This document shows positions 1 to 7,934 of a stretch of DNA of 43,611 nucleotides, in pieces (position 1 is the first letter of the stretch; each line of letters starts with the position of its first letter). Origin of the DNA: a virus; IMG/VR virus record IMGVR_UViG_3300008050_000096, positions 1 to 43,611 of that record; one strand, given 5' to 3'. A program made the position numbers and the translations under genes. The notes beneath the pieces were generated by a model that was not told the DNA's origin, did no database searches, and worked only from the letters and a program-made list of their open reading frames with translations.

Positions 1-1
1 A

Positions 2-1321
2 TTCTTCTACGGTATCGCAGGGAATCAAATTTATAAGTTTGGGCAGTCTGGTGTTATTTTGGAATCATTCGGTGAAACTATGGTGAACTACATCAATAGT
101 AGCATCTCAATTCCAGATGAATTGTATTATGATAAGAATATCAGCGATTTATACCACGACATCAATTACAACCTGTTTGCTTCTTCTAAATATGACGTAG
201 TTAAATATTACGACAGGGCTGAAGTGTATGATAGACTTCTGGACGATCTTAGTTTCAATATATATGACGAAGTATGGGATGAATCACAGTTGGATGTTGG
301 ACAAGATGAAAATACTACGTCTTGGATCTACAACCGTGTGTTTGACAGAATCTTAGACAATTTGAACATGTACCGTCTAGCTCTTAAAGGGTCACAGGTT
401 CTTATCAGTTCTAACACCTTTGAAAAGGTTTCGATTGATAATTTCAATCCGAAGCAGTATGTCCCGTTGGATTATAATAAGGGTGATATTGCAATTGGTG
501 TTAATGAGTTGCATTGTGAAGGTGCATTGAACAGGTGTCTTCGTCAGCTACATGAATGTTTTGAAACCTGCCTTGGATTTATTAACTTGAAGGATACTGG
601 GATTGATCCAGATTCATTGAGAATCACTGAATTTGAATTAATCGGTCAGACTGAAAGTAGACCATTGGTAGACTTTATTGACGGCGTATATTATTATGAT
701 TATGGTAGACCTGTCACAGACTTCCATTTCAAATGGTTGGACACTATCTCATACCGAGGCGATCCTAAATTAAGAGCGTACATTATTGACAGTGTTGGAA
801 TACAGCACGATATGGTTAGATTTGATACTCCAACTGAATGGATTGATGACACCGTTTCATATTCGGGTGGAGATTACACTTGGCAGTTGATTGAGACATA
901 TGGCGAACTAGTTCAAACTAAAGATGTGAATGTGAAATGGAGTAAGAGATTGTACGCTGGTGTGCTAGAAGACTCTGCAATTCCAGAAGATGATGATATT
1001 GAAAATACTATCAACCAGAGATGGACTTCACTATCCCCTGAAATGGATGGTACAATCACAATAGACCGACTTTACGACCTTAGATATTATATCGCAGTTC
1101 CTAAAGATGAGTGGGATTCTGGAGACCTTAAAATTTACCATCCAGACTATCCAGAAATGGAGTATGAGTGGCTACCACCAAACATTATAACTCTTAATAA
1201 TTTCGATGGTGGTCATGGTAATGCAGGAGATTATTACGTCTTTACTTGCCAGAAGATTAATGGCGAACCTGTATATGGTACAGGAATTGAAGAAATTAAC
1301 TTCAGAATCGTAAGAACGTAG
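2..1321 (+). CDS. phage virion protein, 5' partial
   Basis: The reading frame is open to the left edge of the window, so the gene starts upstream; an internal TTG at 59 is not the likely start. The visible 439 residues are acidic and rich in Tyr and Asp, with no family motif I recognise. The final part reads like a beta-rich domain ending in VYGTGIEEINFRIVRT. It sits directly before two tail-fibre-like genes, on the same strand and about 25 bp away, so a structural role in the tail, baseplate or fibre is inferred from position only. No membrane segment is visible. Confidence 0.7.
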   Translation, partial: FFYGIAGNQIYKFGQSGVILESFGETMVNYINSSISIPDELYYDKNISDLYHDINYNLFASSKYDVVKYYDRAEVYDRLLDDLSFNIYDEVWDESQLDVGQDENTTSWIYNRVFDRILDNLNMYRLALKGSQVLISSNTFEKVSIDNFNPKQYVPLDYNKGDIAIGVNELHCEGALNRCLRQLHECFETCLGFINLKDTGIDPDSLRITEFELIGQTESRPLVDFIDGVYYYDYGRPVTDFHFKWLDTISYRGDPKLRAYIIDSVGIQHDMVRFDTPTEWIDDTVSYSGGDYTWQLIETYGELVQTKDVNVKWSKRLYAGVLEDSAIPEDDDIENTINQRWTSLSPEMDGTITIDRLYDLRYYIAVPKDEWDSGDLKIYHPDYPEMEYEWLPPNIITLNNFDGGHGNAGDYYVFTCQKINGEPVYGTGIEEINFRIVRT

Positions 1322-1323
1322 GA

Positions 1324-1341
1324 CTAAATAGTTAAAAGGAG
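1324..1341 (+). promoter_or_regulatory. late-promoter-like element fused to RBS
   Basis: CTAAATAGTTAAAAGGAG lies just upstream of the ATG at 1348. The same layout (nTAAATA, about 5 nt, then AGGAG) recurs in front of other late or mobile genes in the window and resembles the T4-type late promoter TATAAATA. A transcript starting about 6 nt after the motif would carry the Shine-Dalgarno almost at its 5' end. Confidence 0.5.
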
Positions 1342-1347
1342 ATTTTT

Positions 1348-1932
1348 ATGGCTAATATTAATATAAATGGAACTCTATTCCCTGCGGTTAGTGGTGAGGC
1401 AACTCACGACTCTGCAACTGGAAGGGGTGGATATAGGACAGTTGTTACTGACGCAGATCGCATCGGATTACTTCCAGACTATAAATCAGACGGTACTCTA
1501 GTTTTCGTTAGAGACACATATGTTACTTGGCAGTGGAATCAGGGACTTGGAATTTGGGAAGAATATCCTAATAATATCTCTGGTAGCCAGATTGCGAATG
1601 GTAGTATCACAGAAGTGAAAATGGATGACGATTCAGTGTCCACAAGGACAATCCAAAATAGTGCAGTTGAGACTGCTCAGATTGATGATGGTGCAGTGGC
1701 TCTTGCTAAATTGAACACAGATGTTACGGATAATTATTACGATAAATCTACCGCTGACGTAACATTTTTACCTGCATTTACAACAGTGCCAAGTTCTGAC
1801 AGCGATGGTGGAGAATATAACAATATGGCAAAGGATAATACCTTTCTATATGTATGTCTTTCAGGAGAATCAACTCCCGGCACAGCAGGGAACTGGGGTA
1901 GAGTTGCTCTGGATACCTCATTCCCAACATAG
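1348..1932 (+). CDS. tail fibre-like protein
   Basis: This 194-residue protein has an N-terminal segment (residues 1-75) with a VFVRDTYVTWQWNQGLGIWEEY stretch split across lines of aromatic residues, typical of virion attachment domains. Repeats of the GSITEVKMDDDSV and GAVALAKLN kind follow, as seen in trimeric phage fibre shafts, and the end (residues 145-194) is Gly/Ser rich. A strong RBS (AAAAGGAG) precedes the ATG, and the collar-domain gene follows after 9 bp. It probably forms part of a short or side fibre with its neighbour; that partnership is inference. Confidence 0.65.
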   Translation: MANININGTLFPAVSGEATHDSATGRGGYRTVVTDADRIGLLPDYKSDGTLVFVRDTYVTWQWNQGLGIWEEYPNNISGSQIANGSITEVKMDDDSVSTRTIQNSAVETAQIDDGAVALAKLNTDVTDNYYDKSTADVTFLPAFTTVPSSDSDGGEYNNMAKDNTFLYVCLSGESTPGTAGNWGRVALDTSFPT

Positions 1933-1941
1933 GAGAATTAA

Positions 1942-2991
1942 ATGAGTAATAGATTTCACAATAAATTTCACACACGAAACCACCACACAGATGCTACGGT
2001 TGGTGATATAGATTCAGCGACAGATCCAATTGCATCTCCATCTGAACCATTTAAGGGCGATTTTCACCTCGATGGTAATTTGGAGGTTCAAGGTGGCGGT
2101 GGAGTAAATTCTCCAAACGGAACAATTGATAATCTTGAATCCGACACTTTAGCAACTGATAACCTTGGAAGTCATACTACCAGTGAAGTGACATTGACTT
2201 CCAATTTAGATCTCAACAGTAATGAGATTCTAGGACTTGATCTAGACAGTCTAAGCGATGTGGAGGCTCCAGCCCCAGTTAATAATGATGTATTGAAGTG
2301 GGATGGTTCTAAGTGGGTTAATTCAATAGTTCCATTGGCTGAAGATTCGGTTGGATTATACGAGATTGATGAGACAATTTTAGGTGTTGGATTGACTGTT
2401 GGTGGAGGTAAGATTAACTCCACAAGCACAACTCCAATTGGTGGTATGATCATGTGGATGGCTGATGGCATTCCTACCGGATGGGCAGAGTGTAATGGTC
2501 AGGGGCTTGATACTTCAACATATTCGGATTTATTCACAGTTATTGGAGACATTTACGGTGTTGATCAATATCCGAATCCTAATACATTTTATCTCCCAGA
2601 CATGAGAGGAATGTTCCCACGAGGATTAGATGCGGGACGGGGTGGCGATTATGGCGATCCAGATGGTGGAAGTCGCACATCAAGTACTGTTGATGGGGTT
2701 GATGGTAGTAATGTTAAAACTGGTAGAAATGTTGGAACAAAGCAGGACGATGCAGACCAACGGATTCAGGGTAATGTTCTTGGTGTTGATGAAGGATTTC
2801 CCGGCAATGTAGCACACCTTACTGGTCCATTCGGAACCGCACCTTCTACTTCTCGTTGGGGTACACCCGGCAATCCAGACTCATCAGGTGCAGGCTCTTT
2901 CAGCTTTGATAATAATCGTGTAGTGCGAACAAGTACTGAAACCCGACCAAATAATGTATATGTCAAATTCATCATGAAAATTGAAGCATAA
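1942..2991 (+). CDS. tail fibre protein with phage tail collar domain
   Basis: The 349-residue protein carries a C-terminal phage tail collar domain (PF07484-like). GGMIMWMAD occurs near residue 167, GWAECNGQ near 180 and FYLPDMRGMFPRG near 217, followed by a Gly/Asp/Ser-rich tip that ends in YVKFIMKIEA. The DVLKWDGSKWV motif near residue 116 is common in phage fibre proteins. The N-terminus is His-rich (residues 7-16). RBS GGAG lies 6 bp before the ATG. The collar domain usually precedes a receptor-binding tip, so this is likely an adhesin-type fibre. A strong terminator follows. Confidence 0.85.
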   Translation: MSNRFHNKFHTRNHHTDATVGDIDSATDPIASPSEPFKGDFHLDGNLEVQGGGGVNSPNGTIDNLESDTLATDNLGSHTTSEVTLTSNLDLNSNEILGLDLDSLSDVEAPAPVNNDVLKWDGSKWVNSIVPLAEDSVGLYEIDETILGVGLTVGGGKINSTSTTPIGGMIMWMADGIPTGWAECNGQGLDTSTYSDLFTVIGDIYGVDQYPNPNTFYLPDMRGMFPRGLDAGRGGDYGDPDGGSRTSSTVDGVDGSNVKTGRNVGTKQDDADQRIQGNVLGVDEGFPGNVAHLTGPFGTAPSTSRWGTPGNPDSSGAGSFSFDNNRVVRTSTETRPNNVYVKFIMKIEA

Positions 2992-3016
2992 CACTACAAA
3001 AATTCATAAAAATGAG

Positions 3017-3052
3017 AAAAGTGCGATTAAATTAAAATTTAATCGCACTTTT
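3017..3052 (+). terminator. bidirectional intrinsic terminator
   Basis: A 17-bp perfect inverted repeat (AAAAGTGCGATTAAATT and its complement) is separated by 2 nt and followed by a T-run. It closes the fibre gene unit starting upstream. Confidence 0.9.
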
Positions 3053-3055
3053 TCC

Positions 3056-3072
3056 GTAAGTATTTAAAAGAG
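3056..3072 (+). promoter_or_regulatory. late-promoter-like element (variant)
   Basis: GTAAGTATTTAAAAGAG matches the spacing and form of CTAAATAGTTAAAAGGAG at 1324. It lies directly after a terminator and before a structured leader, so it probably drives the operon starting at 3164. Confidence 0.4.
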
Positions 3073-3145
3073 AACTTTCTCTCTGAAACCGAGCAATTTT
3101 GCTCCGAAGCTTAGCTTCCGCTCAATACGAGCCGTCTGAAAAGAC
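3069..3145 (+). other. structured leader with four tandem small hairpins
   Basis: Four short hairpins follow each other: AGAGA/TCTCT (3069-3082), GAGCA/TGCTC (3091-3104), GAAGC/GCTTC (3106-3118) and GTCT-GAAA-AGAC (3134-3145, with a GNRA-type tetraloop). They occupy the leader between the putative promoter and the ATG at 3164. This is unusual here, because most late genes in the window have almost no leader. A role in mRNA stability or translation is inference. Confidence 0.5.
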
Positions 3146-3163
3146 CGTTAATGGAGAAATAAC

Positions 3164-4018
3164 ATGGCAGACCCTAATAATATTAATGCTGATCAAGAAT
3201 ATAGAACAGCAGTAGCAGAACGCGGCAAATTTTGGCCCGTCGATACAGACTATTTAACGAGCATTGGATACCCACTCACAGGTGAGGGTAAATATGCTAC
3301 ACTAACCTATCAAATAAACAGTGCGCCGATTTCGCTTAGTGGCGATATTATGATCGAACTGGACTCTGAAAGCGTGATTGGAACATCTAGTTCTAACACC
3401 GTACAGCAACAAGGTGGCGTTGCTGAAACCACAACCCCAACCCCAGTAGGTGATGGCGATACCGTTGCCGTTTGGTATGATGAGTATGGTCGCCAAATCA
3501 TCGCAGGATATAATACCACACTAAGTGCAATTGATGTTAATGTCCTTTCAGGTATGCAAGTTAACATTGCAGAAGCTACTATTCCATCTCCCGTGGCTGA
3601 CGGTGACGAGGTAAATGTTTGGTATGACACATATGGTCGCCAAGTAATTGCAGGATATAACCAATCGTTGAATGCAGTCGATATTAATGAAGTAAATCCT
3701 GCCTTGTTACAGAGATTAGGTCCAGTTACAAACCTAGATGACGTTGTTGCGAATACAACTGGAACAACTGTTGAGGTTTCAAACTATCACAATTTCACAA
3801 TTCACGTCATAGTATCTGGTAGCACTACAACAGGCGCAACCGTATCAATAGAGCATAGCTTGAACGGCAGTGATTGGGTAGAAATAGACAGGGAAGACGT
3901 AATCGCTGACGGAATTACAGAGCTTGCAATTTCGCAACAAGCATATCGCTATTTGAGAACAGTTGTTTCTGATTACATTGATGGAACATACACTACACTT
4001 ATTTACGCAGGAAACTAA
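3164..4018 (+). CDS. virion structural protein with internal duplication
   Basis: This 284-residue protein has a duplicated module. PTPVGDGDTVAVWYDEYGRQ (about residues 90-109) and PSPVADGDEVNVWYDTYGRQ (about 142-161) are both followed by (I/V)IAGYN. The C-terminal 90 residues resemble a small beta-sandwich (FTIHVIVSG...VSIEHSLNGSDWVEI) seen in phage virion proteins. RBS GGAG lies 6 bp upstream. It starts a tightly spaced run of structural genes. The exact virion location is unknown. Confidence 0.6.
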   Translation: MADPNNINADQEYRTAVAERGKFWPVDTDYLTSIGYPLTGEGKYATLTYQINSAPISLSGDIMIELDSESVIGTSSSNTVQQQGGVAETTTPTPVGDGDTVAVWYDEYGRQIIAGYNTTLSAIDVNVLSGMQVNIAEATIPSPVADGDEVNVWYDTYGRQVIAGYNQSLNAVDINEVNPALLQRLGPVTNLDDVVANTTGTTVEVSNYHNFTIHVIVSGSTTTGATVSIEHSLNGSDWVEIDREDVIADGITELAISQQAYRYLRTVVSDYIDGTYTTLIYAGN

Positions 4019-4030
4019 TAGGAGAATATC

Positions 4031-5272
4031 ATGGGACAAAGTAAAAATGGAGTTGGGATAGTAGATAATACAAACCAAGGTTTTGGTGATATTCCTCAGA
4101 TGGATGCTTTTGGCAGACTGCGAGTTTCAGAAGTAACAACGCTTGTAGATTTGAAGATGCTTGGCGGTCGGCGTGACTTCTGGATTGATACAGTTGAAAA
4201 TGGTACTGGAACTGCAACACACGTTGATTCAAAAAGTGCTGTAGAATTAGAAACAGCGGCGAGCGGTGATTATGTAATCAGACAGGAATATCAACGAAAT
4301 AGGTATCAGTCTGGTAAATCGCAACAGATTTTCATGACGTTCTCCAAATTAGCACCAGAAGCTAACATTGTTAAGCGTGTTGGATATTTCACCAGTAATA
4401 CCGTTGCTCCGTTTGATTCGGATAAAGATGGATTGTGGCTAGAAAGTTCCAATGGCGAAATTTCAATTAATATTCAACATGTAGGAGGAGTCACTGAATC
4501 AACAGCGCAATCGTCATTTAATGTTGATAAATTAGACGGTACAGGACCGAGCGGTATAACTATGGATTGGAGTAAATCCCAAATCATGTTCGTTGATTTT
4601 GAATGGTTAGGTGTTGGTCGTGTTAGATGGGGGTTTGTAATTGATGGCATAATCGTACCGTGCCACGTTTCGAATCACACAAATAACGGCTTAGATGAAG
4701 TCTACATGCGTTCACCAAACCAACCTCTTCGTTGGGAAATCCGTCAAACCGGTTCAGGATCAGGTTTATTTGATCAAATTTGTGCTACAGTAGGTTCAGA
4801 AGGATCACTTAACGAATTAGGTATTACCAGAAGTGCGATTGGACAAGAAATTGTCGGTAATGGTGAGAATTGTACCGCTGATGTTAAAACGGCATTGATC
4901 GGTATGAGGTTAAAGGATGGTTATATTGATGTTCCACCTGACTTCTCTGGTTTTGGATCATGGACAAAAGATAAAGCAACATACTTGTGGGAAATTTATA
5001 TGAACCCAACAGTTGCCGGAACATTTACTTATAATGACGAACCGAACTCAACAGTGCAAATTGCAAAAGGGGTATCTAGTAATACTGTTACTGGTGGAAT
5101 CCGACTAATTGCCGGATATTCAGGAGATAAATCCACTGTTAATAACATTGTTCAGGTCGCTCGTAAGCTTGGAGTATCAATAGATGGTACAAAAGATACG
5201 TTCGTATTATGTGTAACTCCAGAAGCTACTAAACCGTTCTTTGGTTCACTTGACTGGGTTGAAGTAGGATAA
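4031..5272 (+). CDS. putative virion or adhesion protein
   Basis: This 413-residue protein starts GQSKNGVGIVDNTNQGFGDI and continues PQMDAFGRLRVSEVTTL. It is a predicted soluble, beta-rich protein without signal or membrane segments. The opening phrase MDAFGRLRVSE (residues 20-30) echoes phage structural proteins that have a short N-terminal attachment segment. It lies 12 bp after the previous gene with RBS AGGAG. The next gene begins with a similar short Lys-Asn-Gly segment (SKIKNGTTIV), suggesting a shared docking peptide. Function beyond virion structure is not assignable. Confidence 0.5.
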   Translation: MGQSKNGVGIVDNTNQGFGDIPQMDAFGRLRVSEVTTLVDLKMLGGRRDFWIDTVENGTGTATHVDSKSAVELETAASGDYVIRQEYQRNRYQSGKSQQIFMTFSKLAPEANIVKRVGYFTSNTVAPFDSDKDGLWLESSNGEISINIQHVGGVTESTAQSSFNVDKLDGTGPSGITMDWSKSQIMFVDFEWLGVGRVRWGFVIDGIIVPCHVSNHTNNGLDEVYMRSPNQPLRWEIRQTGSGSGLFDQICATVGSEGSLNELGITRSAIGQEIVGNGENCTADVKTALIGMRLKDGYIDVPPDFSGFGSWTKDKATYLWEIYMNPTVAGTFTYNDEPNSTVQIAKGVSSNTVTGGIRLIAGYSGDKSTVNNIVQVARKLGVSIDGTKDTFVLCVTPEATKPFFGSLDWVEVG

Positions 5273-5282
5273 GGAGAATATT

Positions 5283-6080
5283 ATGTCAAAAATAAAAAAC
5301 GGGACAACAATAGTTCAAGGCAATCTACCAGATGGCTCAATTGATGTCAATATACAGGATGTGACAAGCGCACCTGTTGCCGACTATTTCCTTCAATCAT
5401 TATCAAACTTTTCATTATCAGTAGATACCCCAGTTAGCACGGATACGACTCTGATATATTCGTTTTCGGCAACTGGTGGACATGGAATAACTGTGGGTAA
5501 TGAAATTATTCTCTTGGATGTTGTAGGTGATAGAAGTATCATAGGTATTGTGACTAATGTTGCAACTAATGTGATTACTATTGATAGACCTATTGATCAT
5601 ATATTCCCATCCGCTAGTACGCTAGGAAGAATAGTATCATCTGATATGCGAGTTAATGGAAGTGTAACACCTGTCATATTCACTATGAGAGCAGGAGCAA
5701 CCCCTGTTGATATTATAAACATAGAAATAAACATAACTGACTCTGATAAGGGTGACGATTCCACTTTCGGTAAAACCGCAAACGGTCCTTTAACGAATGG
5801 ATTGGTATTGCGAATAGTTGACGGTTATCAGAAAACAGTATTCAACTTCAAAAATAACGGAGACTTTTCTCAATTTGGAGCAGACTTCTCTTACAACGAA
5901 AAAGGTAAACAGCCTAATACGTATGGATATCATGCACATATTAATTTGAAAGAAATATTGGGTACTGTATTTAGAGTAAGCGGTGACTCCATATTGCAAT
6001 TGATTGTACAGGATGATCTAACGTCCATGGTGGGATCTATTGCTGTTACAGGTTTAGGTCAAGAAACGGTAGGTGAATAA
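5283..6080 (+). CDS. putative virion structural protein
   Basis: This 265-residue protein has an N-terminal KIKNGTTIVQGNLPDGSIDV segment like its upstream neighbour. A beta-rich body follows, with the alternating hydrophobic pattern IVTNVATNVITIDRPID and a LVLRIVDGYQKTVFNFKNN strand pair. RBS AAGGAG precedes the ATG, and the stop abuts the ATG of the next gene with no gap. It is probably part of the tail adhesion assembly encoded by this operon; no known family was recognised. Confidence 0.45.
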   Translation: MSKIKNGTTIVQGNLPDGSIDVNIQDVTSAPVADYFLQSLSNFSLSVDTPVSTDTTLIYSFSATGGHGITVGNEIILLDVVGDRSIIGIVTNVATNVITIDRPIDHIFPSASTLGRIVSSDMRVNGSVTPVIFTMRAGATPVDIINIEINITDSDKGDDSTFGKTANGPLTNGLVLRIVDGYQKTVFNFKNNGDFSQFGADFSYNEKGKQPNTYGYHAHINLKEILGTVFRVSGDSILQLIVQDDLTSMVGSIAVTGLGQETVGE

Positions 6081-7934
6081 ATGTCAGAGATAAGAAGATA
6101 TAAAGATTGCGGAGCAGTATTCGCAGATAATTGCAATGACCCAATCAAGAACGTAATATATAGCGGTACTAGTGATGTGGAGTTTGTTGACTCTCCTTAT
6201 GGTACTGCACCATATTTTGATGGTGATGCTGTCGCAAAGTTTACGGACAAGACTAGAATTAATGAAGTACTTGATGGTGAGTTTAGTTTATCATTCAGGA
6301 TTAAACCTACACTAGACTTCTCGTATAGAACTATATTTAGAGCAATGAATAATGACAGCGCTTCTTATATGAGGTTCACGACTGTGAATAAATTGCAAAC
6401 GTTTATGACGTATACGGATAACTCTACTAGAAATATTGCAACTAATACAGTATTTAACTCAGACGAATGGTATACTATAACTGCTACATATGACGGCGCT
6501 AATTTTACTGTATATGTTAATGGAGTATTCGATGTAACAACCGCAGTAGCTTTACCATTGCGTAAAGGTACAGATGGTTCGTATTTTGGCTATTTAAGTG
6601 GTATTTACGCATATGCAGATATTGTAACTGATGATCGTGCATGGTCTGAACAGGAAGCATTAGATTTCCATAACGGAAGTACTTTCGATTATGATAAGCA
6701 CGTTGAAGCTAATTGGAATATGGATTCTGTTGATGAAATTGCTGATGTGGGTTGGAGAAAAGATCCTGAATTATCTAAAACCCTTACTGCACACCAATTT
6801 TTAGATTTAACAGCTTTTGATATTGATAAAGTCATGACAGAAGGTATTTGGGATATTAGTATAGATTTCTCATACGATTCATCCAATTTTAATAATTATG
6901 GACGTTTAGTCTGGTTTATAGGTGATGTTGGTGGTCCTGATTTCTTTAGATTTCAAAGAACTATTGGAACTAATAATTGGGTACTTTGGGTTAGAAATTC
7001 TAGTTCCAGTGATATAGCCGTTACAAGTACTGATTTAGTACCGAATACTCGTATGGTGCTTCGCTTAGTGGGTGACGGTTCTCGTAGTAAGATTTATGTT
7101 GACGGTGTAAAAGTTGCAGATGTGGCAATTACAACCGCAAACTTCTATTCTCCAGTATGGAGTGAAAAGCGTATCTGGTCTCACACTACAAGTGAACTAA
7201 CGAAAATGTATGGTTTTAAACTTGCAACTGATGATTTGAAAGTGTCATTGCATACAATCGCTGAAGGTGAAGAGCGATATGGTGTAACTGCAACAGAGAA
7301 TGGAATGATTGATTCAGTCACTCGCGCATTCTTACCGAATTCGGGAACTGGAGCAGATTTCGGCTATAAGAAAGATAATAGAGGTTCAATAGTAGGCTCA
7401 CCAGTTCTAACTAAAGATGTATGCGGTGACGCTCTTATATTCGCTGATAATGAATACATGGACGCATCTAGTGTTGTAGTTGCAGGTGATCAAACTATAA
7501 TATCATGCAGTACTGTAAATAGCACACCGGGTATAGCATATAATATGTACGGTAAATATGTATCAGGGCTACCGAGCGAAGATGTTATATGGGCATTTAA
7601 TAGTACTAATGGGTTCAATGTGAGGATTGGAGCGAGTGGCGTAGCTTATGTGGCCATTAATCTTAATACTGAACTAGGGTTTAATATAGTGTCCCTAGTT
7701 ATAAATAGAACAGAGAATGAAATGTATGCAGTTAATAATGGAGAAACTAGCGCAGTGTCGAATATCTCAACAATCGGTACTAGTAATGGAACTATCAATC
7801 GCATAGGTGATGTTGGTGGCGGTACATATACGCCGCTTGACGGTAATTACGGAAAATTTATAGTATTCAACTCCGCGCTTACAACGACACAAATTAGAGA
7901 TGTTGAGAATAGAATTAAACGAGGACAAATTTAA
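6081..7934 (+). CDS. LamG/concanavalin A-like adhesion protein
   Basis: This 617-residue protein shows repeated LamG-like jelly-roll features. The first domain (about residues 25-205) contains PYFDGDAVAKF, FSLSFRIKP, EWYTITATYDGANFTVYVNG and the closing DDRAWSEQEALDFHNG. A second similar domain spans about 215-400 (MVLRLVGDGSRSKIYVDGVK). A third spans about 400-615, ending in FIVFNSALTTTQIRDVENR. Such domains bind glycans in phage tail proteins. The end overlaps the ATG of the next, related gene by one base, so the two probably form one receptor-binding apparatus. Confidence 0.7.
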   Translation: MSEIRRYKDCGAVFADNCNDPIKNVIYSGTSDVEFVDSPYGTAPYFDGDAVAKFTDKTRINEVLDGEFSLSFRIKPTLDFSYRTIFRAMNNDSASYMRFTTVNKLQTFMTYTDNSTRNIATNTVFNSDEWYTITATYDGANFTVYVNGVFDVTTAVALPLRKGTDGSYFGYLSGIYAYADIVTDDRAWSEQEALDFHNGSTFDYDKHVEANWNMDSVDEIADVGWRKDPELSKTLTAHQFLDLTAFDIDKVMTEGIWDISIDFSYDSSNFNNYGRLVWFIGDVGGPDFFRFQRTIGTNNWVLWVRNSSSSDIAVTSTDLVPNTRMVLRLVGDGSRSKIYVDGVKVADVAITTANFYSPVWSEKRIWSHTTSELTKMYGFKLATDDLKVSLHTIAEGEERYGVTATENGMIDSVTRAFLPNSGTGADFGYKKDNRGSIVGSPVLTKDVCGDALIFADNEYMDASSVVVAGDQTIISCSTVNSTPGIAYNMYGKYVSGLPSEDVIWAFNSTNGFNVRIGASGVAYVAINLNTELGFNIVSLVINRTENEMYAVNNGETSAVSNISTIGTSNGTINRIGDVGGGTYTPLDGNYGKFIVFNSALTTTQIRDVENRIKRGQI

